Below, piece after piece: positions 1 to 8,321 of a DNA stretch of 64,000 bases. The notes below the pieces were generated by a model. That model saw only the letters and a list, made by a program, of their open reading frames with translations. It was not told where the DNA came from and ran no database searches. Source of the stretch: Solimonas terrae (GTDB lineage Bacteria > Pseudomonadota > Gammaproteobacteria > Nevskiales > Nevskiaceae); the NCBI RefSeq assembly GCF_011067135.1, contig NZ_JAAMOW010000001.1, forward strand, positions 496,001 through 560,000, written 5' to 3'. Each line of letters opens with the position of its first letter. Within the stretch, counting starts at the first letter, position 1. Made by a program: the position numbers and the translations under genes.

Positions 1-177
1 CTGCGGCGGAATGTGCAGTGCCGAAGGCGAGTCGGGCACGGTCAGTCCGGGAATCGCGCCGGGTGTCGGCAGAGTCTCCGCAGTCTGATAGGCCTGCTCG
101 CCTTCGCAACGCTTGGTGTTGCTGCAGCCGGCGAGCAGAGCGCCCCCAACCAGAACGCTGGCAATGACGAGGCGCAT
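1..177 (-). CDS. Lipoprotein, BamC-like (3' part outside window)
   Basis: Only the first 59 codons lie in the window; the gene runs off the left edge. The N-terminus is a lipoprotein signal peptide: MRLVIAS, a hydrophobic stretch, then the lipobox LAGC with the lipidated Cys near residue 18. The mature part has the spaced Leu/Pro pattern (ETLPTPGAIPGLTVP, then ALHIPP) seen after the lipobox in BamC/NlpB. Its ATG shares one base with the dapA stop (TGATG), so translation is probably coupled. dapA followed by bamC is the usual order in pseudomonads and enterics, and BamC is a lipoprotein of the outer-membrane beta-barrel assembly machine. Lipoprotein status is clear; the BamC identity rests on context and a short sequence. 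Confidence 0.6.
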   Translation of the reverse strand, partial: MRLVIASVLVGGALLAGCSNTKRCEGEQAYQTAETLPTPGAIPGLTVPDSPSALHIPPQ

Positions 178-1055
178 CAGATCGCTCCGCCGGTGCGCAG
201 GGCGGCGCGCACGACGTCCTGGTTTGCGGAGTCCATCGCGACCAGCGGCAGACGCAGACCGGCGGGAATCTTGTTCATTTCGTTGAGTGCCCACTTGACG
301 GGAATTGGATTGGGTTCCACGAACAGATGCTTGTGCAGCGGCTGAAGTTCCGCATCGATGCGCTCGGCCCTGGCGCGGTCGCCGGCGAGCGCGGCCGCAC
401 AAAGCTCGTGCATCTTGCGCGGCGCGACATTGGCCGTCACCGAAATGTCGCCATGACAGCCGAGCAGGATCGATTCGCAGGCGGTCGCATCGTCGCCGCT
501 GTAGATCGCGAAATCACGCGGCAGGCCGAGCGCCAGCAGCTCGTTGATGCGCTCGATCTCGCCCTTGGCTTCCTTGAGGCCGATGATGTTCTTCAGCTTC
601 GCCAGCCGCGCGACGGTCGCGGGCTGCATGTCGCAGCCGGTACGGCCCGGCACGTTGTAGAGAATGATCGGAATGTCGACCGCTTCGGCCACCGCCTTGT
701 AGTGGCGATACAGGCCTTCCTGCGGCGGCTTGTTGTAGTAAGGCGTTACCAGCAGCGCGGCATCGGCACCGGCTTCCTTGCCTGCCCGCGTCAGTTCGAT
801 GGCTTCGGAGGTCGAGTTCGCGCCGGTGCCGGCAATGACCGGTACGCGCTTCTTCGACAGCTTGACGACACGGCGGATGACTTCGATGTGCTCGTCGACA
901 TCGAGCGTCGCCGATTCGCCGGTCGTGCCGACCGCGACGATGCCGTCGGTGCCTTCCGAGATATGCCATTCGACGAGCGCCGACAGGCTGTCCCAGTCCA
1001 CCGCACCGTCCGGGAACATGGGAGTAACGATGGCAACGATGCTGCCCTTGATCAT
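177..1055 (-). CDS. dapA: 4-hydroxy-tetrahydrodipicolinate synthase
   Basis: DapA condenses pyruvate with aspartate semialdehyde, the first committed step to diaminopimelate and lysine, in the cytoplasm. The 292 residues match the family length. Visible active-site elements are GTTGESATL (Thr44/Thr45), YYNKPPQEG, Tyr133 in YNVPGRTG, and the Schiff-base Lys161 in GLKEAKGE. The start ATG follows a promoter-like sequence in the divergent region shared with gcvR. The stop overlaps the ATG of the downstream lipoprotein gene by one base. The assignment is secure. Confidence 0.97.
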   Translation of the reverse strand: MIKGSIVAIVTPMFPDGAVDWDSLSALVEWHISEGTDGIVAVGTTGESATLDVDEHIEVIRRVVKLSKKRVPVIAGTGANSTSEAIELTRAGKEAGADAALLVTPYYNKPPQEGLYRHYKAVAEAVDIPIILYNVPGRTGCDMQPATVARLAKLKNIIGLKEAKGEIERINELLALGLPRDFAIYSGDDATACESILLGCHGDISVTANVAPRKMHELCAAALAGDRARAERIDAELQPLHKHLFVEPNPIPVKWALNEMNKIPAGLRLPLVAMDSANQDVVRAALRTGGAI

Positions 1056-1089
1056 GCGCTGTGCGAAAACCGGATTTGCGGGGGGCGCA

Positions 1090-1118
1090 AGTATAGCGGC
1101 TGCATCTGCCGTGGCGAA
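1090..1118 (-). promoter_or_regulatory. Candidate dapA promoter
   Basis: On the minus strand, TTCGCC is followed after 17 bases by TATACT, about 35 bases upstream of the dapA ATG. The -10 box is good and the -35 box is weak. It is back to back with the candidate gcvR promoter. Confidence 0.45.
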
Positions 1119-1137
1119 CTGGCCGTCTCGCCAGCGG

Positions 1138-1167
1138 CTGACGCCGCCCGGCCGCGGCCACTACAAT
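1138..1167 (+). promoter_or_regulatory. Candidate gcvR promoter
   Basis: CTGACG, an 18-base spacer and TACAAT lie 28 bases before the gcvR ATG. They fit a sigma-70 promoter with a short leader. Confidence 0.45.
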
Positions 1168-1194
1168 AGCGAGCTAATCCGCCGTGCAGCACTC

Positions 1195-1734
1195 ATGTCC
1201 GCCAACGATAACCTGCTCACCGTCTCCGTCATCGGCAAGCCCAAGGGCAATGTGCCGCTGGAGCTTTTCAAGGCGATCCGCGAACGCGGCGGTGAAGTCG
1301 AGGACTGCCGGATCGCGCAGATCGGCGATCGGCTGACCGCCAACCTGCTGGTGTCCGGCAACTGGAGCACGCTCGGCCGGCTGGAGACGGCCCTGCCGGG
1401 AATCGCCGAGAAGCTCGAACTGCAGGTTCGTTTCGAGCGCTGCGAGCTGCGCCCGGTCAACCCGGAGTTCCGGCCCTACGCGGCGGAAGTGATTGCACCG
1501 CAGGACCCGAACCTGCTCGTCAACATCCTCGAGTTCTTCCAGCACCAGGATGTCGAGGTCGTCGAAATCTCGACGCAGAAGTACCAGTCCACCTACACCG
1601 GCGCCGACATGGCGAACGTGCAGATGGTGCTGCACGTGCCGGTCAACCAGCATCCGCAGGCACTGCGCGAGTCGTTCATGGACCTGTGCGACGACCTCAA
1701 TGCCGACGGCATGCTCGATCCGATCAAGACCTGA
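1195..1734 (+). CDS. gcvR: GcvR-type ACT-domain regulator
   Basis: The product is 179 residues with two ACT-like halves: residues about 8-85 (NLLTVSVIGKPKGNVPLELF onward) and about 95-175 (PNLLVNILEFFQHQDVEVVEIS). This is the GcvR layout, and GcvR modulates the glycine-cleavage activator GcvA by direct contact. The ATG was chosen because the ACT fold begins directly after it and a TACAAT box lies just upstream. The order dapA (divergent), gcvR, bcp is common in Gammaproteobacteria. The stop is 9 bases from the bcp start, so the two genes are probably co-transcribed. It could be a different ACT-domain regulator. Confidence 0.85.
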   Translation: MSANDNLLTVSVIGKPKGNVPLELFKAIRERGGEVEDCRIAQIGDRLTANLLVSGNWSTLGRLETALPGIAEKLELQVRFERCELRPVNPEFRPYAAEVIAPQDPNLLVNILEFFQHQDVEVVEISTQKYQSTYTGADMANVQMVLHVPVNQHPQALRESFMDLCDDLNADGMLDPIKT

Positions 1735-1743
1735 GATCGCACC

Positions 1744-2199
1744 ATGAAAGTCGGCGACAAGCTCCCGGACCTGCAACTGGCTGCCAGCGGCGGCCGGACC
1801 GTCGCGCTGCGTTCGCACAAGCAGCCGCTGGTGATCTATTTCTATCCGAAGGACAACACGCCGGGCTGCACGCAGGAAGGCCAGGATTTCCGCGACCTGC
1901 ACGCGCAGTTCGTCAAGGCCGGTGCCGTGGTGTTCGGCGTTTCGCGCGACAGCGTGAAGTCGCACGACAATTTCGCCGCCAAATACGAATTTCCATTCGT
2001 GCTGCTGTCGGACGGCGACGAAGCGATGTGCAAGGCTTTCGACGTCATCAAGGAAAAGAGCCTGTACGGCCGCAAGTATCTGGGCGTCGATCGCAGCACG
2101 TTCCTGTTCGATGCCAGGGGTGTGCTGAAGCGCGAGTGGCGCGGTGTGAAGGTCAAGAACCACGCGGCCGAAGTGCTCGGGGCCCTGCGCGAAATCTGA
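1744..2199 (+). CDS. bcp: Thioredoxin-dependent peroxiredoxin, Bcp/PrxQ family
   Basis: This cytoplasmic thiol peroxidase reduces hydrogen peroxide and organic hydroperoxides using thioredoxin. The 151 residues are typical of the family. The peroxidatic Cys42 sits in YPKDNTPGCTQEG. The usual helix-2 resolving Cys, five residues downstream in E. coli Bcp, is absent here (the segment reads TQEGQDF), so this is a PrxQ lacking that resolving Cys. It is the second gene after gcvR. Confidence 0.95.
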   Translation: MKVGDKLPDLQLAASGGRTVALRSHKQPLVIYFYPKDNTPGCTQEGQDFRDLHAQFVKAGAVVFGVSRDSVKSHDNFAAKYEFPFVLLSDGDEAMCKAFDVIKEKSLYGRKYLGVDRSTFLFDARGVLKREWRGVKVKNHAAEVLGALREI

Positions 2200-2466
2200 T
2201 TTTCCGGCGCTGCGAGCGTTCGTCACAGTAGCGGGAATCGGCGTCGCTGAAAAGCACTTTTTTCTGCAGCCCGGCTGCGCTAGATTGGGGTCGGTCGCCG
2301 GCAGCTCGGCGTGGCGTTTCCAGCCTCAGCAGCACCTCAAAATCATCAAGCACCGCTTCAGCGCAAGCCGATCCCGCCGGGTTCCCAACGGAGCCGGCCG
2401 GTCTTCCCTTACGACACCAGACAGCACCGTGAGCTCCGGTCACGCGTGCAGGGCCTCCCATTGCCG

Positions 2467-3897
2467 ATGAGCAAGCGCAAGATCTTCGTCCTCGATACCA
2501 ACGTCCTCCTTCACGATCCGTCCTCGCTGTTCCGTTTCGAAGAACACGATTTGTTCATTCCGATGGTGGTGCTCGAAGAACTCGATGCCGCCAAGAAGGG
2601 CACCAGCGAAATCGCCCGCAATGCGCGTCAGGTCAGCCGTTTCCTCGACGAGATGATGCATGACAAGAATCATGCGCAGATCGAAAAGGGACTGCCGCTG
2701 CCGGGCACACGCGCCAACGGCAACGGCCACGGGCATGGCAAGAGCGACGAGCCGGCCACCGGCAAGCTGTTCTTCCAGACCCGGCCGACGGAAGCCGTGC
2801 TGCCCGGCCTGATGCCCGGCAACAAGCCGGACAACAGCATTCTGATCAACGCACTGGATCTGCAGACCAAGCATCCGGGACGGCATGTCGCGCTGGTCAG
2901 CAAGGACATCAACCTTCGCATCAAGGCGGCGATCGTCGGCGTCCATACCGAGGACTATCACAACGATCAGGTCCTCGACGACCTCGATCTGCTGTACACC
3001 GGCTACAAGGAGCTGCCGGGGGACTTCTGGCAGACGCACGGCGAGAAGATGGACAGCTGGCAGGACGCGCGTGGCCGCGCCTGCTACCGGATCAGGGGTC
3101 CGCTCGCGAAGGACTGGTACGTCAACCAGTTTCTCTACATCCCGGACGACGACAACGACAAGGGCCTGGAACTGATCGTCAGCAAGGTCGAGGATTCGAT
3201 GGCCGAGCTGCGCGTGGTACGCGACTACCGCGCCGCCAAGACCAGCGTCTGGGGCATCCACGCCAAGAATCGCGAACAGAACTTCGCGCTGAACCTGCTG
3301 CTCGATCCGGACGTCGATTTCGTCACCGTGCTCGGCACCGCCGGCACCGGCAAGACCTTGCTTACCCTGGCAGCGGGTCTCGCGCAGACCATGGACGAGC
3401 AGCGTTATCGCGAAATCATCATGACCCGTGTCACTGTGCCGGTCGGCGAAGACATCGGCTTCCTGCCGGGCACCGAAGAGGAAAAGATGGCGCCGTGGAT
3501 GGGTGCGCTGATGGACAACCTCGAAGTGCTGACGCAGAACGGCTCGGGCGGCGACTGGGAGCGTCAGGCAACCAATGACATTCTCGCCAAGCGCATCAAG
3601 ATCCGCTCGCTGAACTTCATGCGCGGCCGTACCTTCCTGAACCGCTACATCATCATCGACGAGGCGCAGAATCTGACCGCCAAGCAGATGAAGACGCTGA
3701 TCACGCGCGTCGGCCCCGGCTCGAAGATGATCTGTCTCGGCAATCTCGGCCAGATCGACACGCCATATCTGTCGGAAACCACCTCCGGCCTGACCTACGT
3801 CGTCGACCGCTTCCAGGGTTGGCCGCACGGCGGTCACGTCACGCTGGCGCGCGGCGAACGTTCGCGCCTCGCCGCCTACGCTTCGGATATTCTCTAG
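2467..3897 (+). CDS. PhoH family ATPase with N-terminal PIN domain
   Basis: The 476 residues form a two-domain protein. An N-terminal PIN nuclease domain opens with KIFVLDTNVLLHDPSSL (acidic residues D9 and D15), and a C-terminal PhoH P-loop domain carries Walker A GTAGTGKTLL and Walker B IIIDEAQN. This PIN-PhoH (PhoH2/YlaK) architecture is associated with RNA unwinding and cleavage. The ATG at 2467 was chosen because the PIN domain starts there. About 265 bases separate it from bcp, including a leader with no recognisable gene. Biochemical activity is inferred from the domains only. Confidence 0.92.
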   Translation: MSKRKIFVLDTNVLLHDPSSLFRFEEHDLFIPMVVLEELDAAKKGTSEIARNARQVSRFLDEMMHDKNHAQIEKGLPLPGTRANGNGHGHGKSDEPATGKLFFQTRPTEAVLPGLMPGNKPDNSILINALDLQTKHPGRHVALVSKDINLRIKAAIVGVHTEDYHNDQVLDDLDLLYTGYKELPGDFWQTHGEKMDSWQDARGRACYRIRGPLAKDWYVNQFLYIPDDDNDKGLELIVSKVEDSMAELRVVRDYRAAKTSVWGIHAKNREQNFALNLLLDPDVDFVTVLGTAGTGKTLLTLAAGLAQTMDEQRYREIIMTRVTVPVGEDIGFLPGTEEEKMAPWMGALMDNLEVLTQNGSGGDWERQATNDILAKRIKIRSLNFMRGRTFLNRYIIIDEAQNLTAKQMKTLITRVGPGSKMICLGNLGQIDTPYLSETTSGLTYVVDRFQGWPHGGHVTLARGERSRLAAYASDIL

Positions 3898-3931
3898 GGC
3901 TGACCACACCATATTCGACGGAGACGCCGGG

Positions 3932-4264
3932 ATGCTCGGACGCCTGGGGAAATCAATGAAGGAAGGCGCGCTTGCGGTGGCGCTGCGTGCCTACGTGAAC
4001 GATCGCTTCAAGGAATACGGCGAGGTGCTCGATTGCCAGGTCGACACCAAGGAAAACCGCCTGACGTTCCGCGTCATGCTGCGCGGCGAGAAGGAGCCGG
4101 CGAGCGCGTCGATCGATCGCTACGAGATCGAGAACGAAGGTGACGATGTCTACCTGAAGCTGCGCAGCTTCTCCACGTCGCGCGAATGGATCACCTTGCT
4201 GTTGAACCAGCTGCTGGCCGGCAAGCGCTTCAAGATTCCGTCGAAGGTCGCCGGCCTGCTGTAA
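3932..4264 (+). CDS. Conserved hypothetical protein (110 aa)
   Basis: I do not recognise a family. The 110-residue protein is soluble, charged and has no signal peptide or membrane segment. It starts with a basic amphipathic stretch (MLGRLGKSMKEG), continues with beta-rich sequence (RLTFRVMLRG), and ends in a helical hydrophobic and basic tail (WITLLLNQLLAGKRFKIP). It lies 34 bases after the PhoH gene and 14 bases before the MmcQ-like gene on the same strand, so it is probably in one transcript. Codon use matches the neighbours, which supports a real gene. Confidence 0.75.
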   Translation: MLGRLGKSMKEGALAVALRAYVNDRFKEYGEVLDCQVDTKENRLTFRVMLRGEKEPASASIDRYEIENEGDDVYLKLRSFSTSREWITLLLNQLLAGKRFKIPSKVAGLL

Positions 4265-4278
4265 AGCGCAAACGCGAC

Positions 4279-4644
4279 ATGGCGATCAGCGAGGCGCAGT
4301 TCCGCAATCGGGTCGAAGCCTGGCCCGGCGTCACGCTCGACGTGAAGTGGGGCGACCATCTGGTTGCCTCGGTCGACGCGAAGATGTTCGCAATGTTCAA
4401 CCGCGCCGACAGCGCGCGTGCCGGCCAGCTGCATTTCAAGGTCGAGGACGAGTTGTTTCTGGCGCTGACCGAGCAGCCGGGCATCGCGCCGGCGATGTAC
4501 CTGGCGCGCGCGAAATGGGTCACGGTCGTCGAGCCGAAGCGCTATCCGATGAGCTGGTACGGCGAACGCCTGCGCGGCGCCTACGAGATCATCGCCGGCA
4601 AATTGTCGAAAAAGCGCCAGCGTGAACTCGGCCTGACAAGTTGA
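4279..4644 (+). CDS. MmcQ/YjbR family protein
   Basis: The 121 residues match the MmcQ/YjbR (CyaY-like fold) family: GVTLDVKWGDHLVASVDAKM near the N-terminus, then FKVEDELFLALTEQPG, and the conserved tail (WVTVVEPKRYP, then a helical region with YEIIAGKLSKKRQ). Family members are small cytoplasmic proteins described as possible DNA-binding proteins, with no firm physiological role. The stop is one base before the GTG start of the TSUP gene. Confidence 0.85.
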   Translation: MAISEAQFRNRVEAWPGVTLDVKWGDHLVASVDAKMFAMFNRADSARAGQLHFKVEDELFLALTEQPGIAPAMYLARAKWVTVVEPKRYPMSWYGERLRGAYEIIAGKLSKKRQRELGLTS

Positions 4645-4645
4645 G

Positions 4646-5422
4646 GTGAGCGAGCTCCTGCCGACATTGGCGGCACTGTGCGGCTTCGCGTTCCTGGCCG
4701 GCTTCGTCGATTCGGTGGTCGGCGGCGGCGGCCTGGTGCAAGTGCCGGCGCTGTTCGTGCTGCTGCCGGATACCGCGCCGGTCACGATCCTCGGCACCAA
4801 CAAGCTCGTCAGCAGTTGCGGCACGGCAGCCGCTGCGGTGCAGTACTCGCGGCGCGTCTCGATCGAATGGCGCGCCACGCTGCCGACGATCGGCGCGGCG
4901 TTGCTGTTCGGCTTCATCGGCGCCCGCACGGCCGCGCAGATTCCGAGCGACTGGTTCCGCCCCCTGGTCGTCGCCCTCCTGCTCGGCGTGCTCGCATACA
5001 CGCTGTGGAAGAAAGATCTCGGCGCGCTGCACGCACCGCGCCTGAGCCGCGAACACACATTCTGGTTCGGCCTCGCGACCGGCAGCGCCGTCGGCTTCTA
5101 CGACGGCTTCTTCGGTCCCGGCACTGGCTCCTTTCTGATCTTCGCGTTCGTCGGCCTGTTCGGTTTCAGCTTTCTCGCAGCGTCGGCGTCCGCGAAGCTG
5201 ATCAACCTGACGACCAATCTCGCCGCCCTCGCCTACTTCGTCACGCATGCTTTCGTGCGCTATGAAATTGCCCTGCCGATGGCGATTTTCAACATCGCCG
5301 GCAGCCTGGTCGGTTCGCGGCTCGCGATCCGGCGGGGCAGCGGTTTCGTGCGGGCGCTGTTCATCGCCATCGTCAGCCTGCTGATTGCGCGCCTGCTATG
5401 GGACATCGTGCGGCCCGGCTGA
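4646..5422 (+). CDS. TSUP/TauE-SafE family membrane permease
   Basis: The product has 258 residues and about eight hydrophobic segments, with the family's two Gly-rich repeats: GFVDSVVGGGGLVQVPALF near residue 20 and GFYDGFFGPGTGSFL near residue 150. TSUP proteins move small organic or sulfur-containing anions across the inner membrane; the substrate here is unknown. Start is a GTG directly after the upstream stop, probably translationally coupled. It is convergent with epmA, separated by 7 bases. A second TSUP gene at 25257 sits in the sulfur cluster and is the better candidate for sulfite or sulfate export. Confidence 0.9.
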   Translation: MSELLPTLAALCGFAFLAGFVDSVVGGGGLVQVPALFVLLPDTAPVTILGTNKLVSSCGTAAAAVQYSRRVSIEWRATLPTIGAALLFGFIGARTAAQIPSDWFRPLVVALLLGVLAYTLWKKDLGALHAPRLSREHTFWFGLATGSAVGFYDGFFGPGTGSFLIFAFVGLFGFSFLAASASAKLINLTTNLAALAYFVTHAFVRYEIALPMAIFNIAGSLVGSRLAIRRGSGFVRALFIAIVSLLIARLLWDIVRPG

Positions 5423-5429
5423 GCGGTAT

Positions 5430-6395
5430 TCAGGCGCGATCGGCGGGAAACGCCATGACCTCGTCGATACACGACTTGCCAAGCAACATCATCAACAGGC
5501 GCTCGACGCCGATCGCGACGCCGGCGCAGGCCGGCAAACCCGACTGCAGCGCGGCGATCAGTTCGCGATCATGGGGCGGCACGACGCGGCCACGCTGCCG
5601 GCGCCAGACCTGATCGGCCTCGAAGCGGTTCCGCTGCTCGACGGCGTCGGTCAATTCGTGAAAACCGTTGGCGAGTTCGATGCCGTGCCAGAACAGTTCG
5701 AAGCGTTCGGCGACCGGTGGCAGCTCGTCGCGCACGCGCGCCAGTGCGGCCTGCGAAGCCGGGAAGTCGTACAGAAATGCCGGGGCGCCCCGCCCGAGCT
5801 GCGGGCCGACGACATGCGACATCCACAGGTCCAGCCAGAAGTCGCGATCGGCGCCTTCGTCGGCCGACAAGTCGTCCGGTCCGGCGACGCCGCGCTCGCG
5901 CAGACGCGCGCGCAGAGCGGACGCATCGAGCGTGTGCGGATCAAAGCCGGCATGGAGTTCGAAGGCCTCGCGGTAGCTGAAACGGCGCCAGCCGGACTCC
6001 GGCGCATCGCAACTGCGCAGCAGTGATTCGACTTCGTCCATCAAGCGTCGATGATCGAATCCCGGACGGTACCACTCCAGCATCGTGAATTCGCAATTGT
6101 GATGACGGCCCTGCTCGTCGAGCCGGAACACCGGTGCGAGCTGCCAGATCGGTCCGCTGCCGGCGGCCAGCAGCCGTTTCATCGCAAATTCCGGCGAGGT
6201 CTGCAGCCAGCGACCGTCGACGGTCGCGAAGCTGTCGATATGCCGATCGACCGTCGCGTGGCGCGACAGTACCGGCGTCGTTACCTCCAGCACCTCGCGT
6301 TCGGCGAAGAATTGGCGAATCCTTGCCAGCAGCGCAGCGCGCGCGCGCAAAGTATCGAAGCTTGCGGTCGGCTTCCAGTTCATCGATGCGTTCAT
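5430..6395 (-). CDS. epmA: EF-P--(R)-beta-lysine ligase
   Basis: EpmA (GenX/PoxA/YjeA) is a truncated class II lysyl-tRNA synthetase paralogue that ligates (R)-beta-lysine to a lysine of EF-P. The 321 residues lack the anticodon-binding domain, as expected. Class II motifs are visible: motif 2 region with FRLDEQGRHHNCEFTMLEWY, and motif 3 in GVAIGVERLLMMLLG. It lies downstream of efp on the same strand behind a strong terminator hairpin, with epmB divergent, so all components of the pathway except hydroxylase EpmC are in 3 kb. Confidence 0.96.
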   Translation of the reverse strand: MNASMNWKPTASFDTLRARAALLARIRQFFAEREVLEVTTPVLSRHATVDRHIDSFATVDGRWLQTSPEFAMKRLLAAGSGPIWQLAPVFRLDEQGRHHNCEFTMLEWYRPGFDHRRLMDEVESLLRSCDAPESGWRRFSYREAFELHAGFDPHTLDASALRARLRERGVAGPDDLSADEGADRDFWLDLWMSHVVGPQLGRGAPAFLYDFPASQAALARVRDELPPVAERFELFWHGIELANGFHELTDAVEQRNRFEADQVWRRQRGRVVPPHDRELIAALQSGLPACAGVAIGVERLLMMLLGKSCIDEVMAFPADRA

Positions 6396-6399
6396 GTCG

Positions 6400-6434
6400 T
6401 GAAAATAACAAAGGCCGCACGAGGCGGCCTTTGT
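6400..6434 (-). terminator. Rho-independent terminator after efp
   Basis: A perfect 11-bp stem (arms 6408-6418 and 6424-6434) encloses a 5-base loop and is followed on the minus strand by TATTTTC. A second short stem (CCCGCGT/ACGCGGG) lies between it and the efp stop. It should limit read-through from efp into epmA. Confidence 0.8.
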
Positions 6435-6470
6435 CCGGACCCGCGTCGGAACGCGGGCGATCGATATCGA

Positions 6471-7040
6471 CTACTTGCCGGCGCGGTTCAGATACTCGCC
6501 GGTACGGGTATCCACCTTGATCTTCTCGCCTTCGGTGACGAACAGCGGCACCTTGACCACGGCGCCGGTTTCGAGCTTGGCCGGCTTGGTGCCGCCGGTC
6601 GCGGTGTCGCCGCGCAGTCCGGGATCGGTCTCGGTGATCGTCAGCTCGACCGTATTCGGCGCCGCGACGCTCAGCGGCACGCCGTTCCAGAGCGTGACGC
6701 GAACGGTCTCCTCGCCCTTGAGCCACTGCGCGGCATCGGCCATCGCCGCTTCGCCGGCCTGGATCTGTTCGTAGCTGCTCGGATCCATCAGGGTCCAGAA
6801 CTGGCCGTCGTTGTACAGGTACTGCATATCGGTGTCTTCCACGTCGGCCGCTTCCCAGCTGTCGCCCGAACGCAGGGTCTTTTCCAGCACGCGGCCGGTC
6901 TTGAGGTTGCGGATCTTGATCGAGTTGGTCGCCTGCCCTTTGCCCGGCTTGCGATACTCGTTCTCGATCACGGAATACGGCTCGCCGTCGATCAGGACCT
7001 TGGTCCCGGATTTCATTTCATTGGTGCTGACAGACGCCAT
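6471..7040 (-). CDS. efp: Elongation factor P
   Basis: EF-P relieves ribosomes stalled at polyproline motifs. The 189 residues comprise the KOW-like N-domain and two OB domains. The residue to be modified is Lys34 in RKPGKGQ, exactly where E. coli EF-P is beta-lysylated, which agrees with epmA and epmB flanking the gene. The ATG at 7040 gives [20 protein letters not shown], the normal N-terminus; upstream in-frame codons are not family-like. The intergenic region with epmB is about 90 bases and probably holds divergent promoters. Confidence 0.98.
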   Translation of the reverse strand: MASVSTNEMKSGTKVLIDGEPYSVIENEYRKPGKGQATNSIKIRNLKTGRVLEKTLRSGDSWEAADVEDTDMQYLYNDGQFWTLMDPSSYEQIQAGEAAMADAAQWLKGEETVRVTLWNGVPLSVAAPNTVELTITETDPGLRGDTATGGTKPAKLETGAVVKVPLFVTEGEKIKVDTRTGEYLNRAGK

Positions 7041-7130
7041 AACGGTCTCGCAGAAGGTCGGTTCAAATGGATGACTGGACTGAAGATTCCAGTTGCCGCG
7101 CCTTGAAGCAGCGGCGAAAATTGGCCGCGA

Positions 7131-8165
7131 ATGATACCGCCCCAACCCCAAAACGGCCAGAGAGCCCCACTCTGGCAGCACGAGCTGCGCAAGGCCTTCA
7201 GCCGGCCGCTGGATCTGCTCGCCTATCTCGAACTCGATCCGACCACCGCCGGCCTGGACGCCGGGTCGTTGCGCGATTTTCCGCTGCGGGTCCCGCGCGG
7301 TTTTGCCGCCCGCATGCGCAAGGGCGACGCGCACGATCCGCTGTTCCTGCAGGTCTGGCCGTCGGCGCAGGAGCGCGCGGCGACGCCAGGTTATGTCGTC
7401 GATGCAGTCGGCGATCTGCAGCGCGTCCGAGAAGCGGGGCTGATCCACAAATACCAGGGTCGTGTCCTGCTGGTCGCAACCGGGGCCTGCGCGGTTCACT
7501 GCCGCTACTGTTTCCGGCGCCACTTCCCGTATTCGGAGCAGCTCGCCGCGCGCGATCGCTGGTCGCCGGCACTGTCCGACATTGCCGGCGACGCCAGCAT
7601 CGAGGAAGTGATCCTGTCCGGTGGCGACCCCTTGTCATTGTCCGATGACAAGCTGGCGGAACTGGTGGCCGCGCTCGACGCCATCCCCCATCTGAAACGG
7701 CTGCGCCTCCACACGCGCCAGCCGATCGTGCTGCCGGAACGGATCGACGAACGCCTGCTGGCCTGGCTCGACCGCACGCGCCTGCAAACCGTATTCGTGC
7801 TGCATGCCAATCACGCCGCCGAGCTGGACGAACAGGTCCGCACCGCCCTGCTGCCGCTGCGCCAGCGTGGCATCATGCTGCTCAACCAGTCGGTCCTGCT
7901 GCGCGGCATCAACGATGACGCGCAGACGCTGGCCAGGCTGTCGGAACGGCTGTTTGCCTGCGGCATCCTGCCCTACTACCTGCATCTGCTGGATCGTGTG
8001 CAGGGCGCCGCGCATTTCGACCTGCCGGAGGACGAGGCGCAAGCCCTGATGCGCGTGCTATCGTCGCGTCTGCCCGGCTACCTGCTGCCGAAGCTGGTCC
8101 GGGAGGTTGCCGGGGCACCGGCCAAGACCTGGATCGCGTGGGAACGGTCCGCGCCGTCGTCATGA
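7131..8165 (+). CDS. epmB: EF-P beta-lysylation protein, lysine 2,3-aminomutase-like
   Basis: EpmB is a radical-SAM, PLP-dependent aminomutase converting L-lysine to (R)-beta-lysine for EpmA. The 344 residues carry the iron-sulfur cluster motif at Cys120, Cys124 and Cys127 ([18 protein letters not shown]) and the GGDPLSLSD segment of the aminomutase family. Its length is close to E. coli EpmB (YjeK). It is divergent from efp, with the start ATG about 90 bases from the efp ATG. Confidence 0.96.
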   Translation: MIPPQPQNGQRAPLWQHELRKAFSRPLDLLAYLELDPTTAGLDAGSLRDFPLRVPRGFAARMRKGDAHDPLFLQVWPSAQERAATPGYVVDAVGDLQRVREAGLIHKYQGRVLLVATGACAVHCRYCFRRHFPYSEQLAARDRWSPALSDIAGDASIEEVILSGGDPLSLSDDKLAELVAALDAIPHLKRLRLHTRQPIVLPERIDERLLAWLDRTRLQTVFVLHANHAAELDEQVRTALLPLRQRGIMLLNQSVLLRGINDDAQTLARLSERLFACGILPYYLHLLDRVQGAAHFDLPEDEAQALMRVLSSRLPGYLLPKLVREVAGAPAKTWIAWERSAPSS

Positions 8166-8321
8166 ACCGGCGGACACCAGGCGCAACGACAGACGACAAT
8201 GGAGGACCTGTGCCGGAACTGCCATCGCAATATCATGACGCCGGGTTTGCCGCCGCCGGTCGCCGATGCGGCCACGTCTGTTCCATGAACAAGGTTTCCG
8301 GCAGATGAACGGAGCATCCTG

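Noticed and set aside
8199-8288. 29-codon plus-strand frame with a CxxC (LCRNCHRN) before the FimX-like gene
   Set aside because: No Shine-Dalgarno at proper distance and no family; too short to support.
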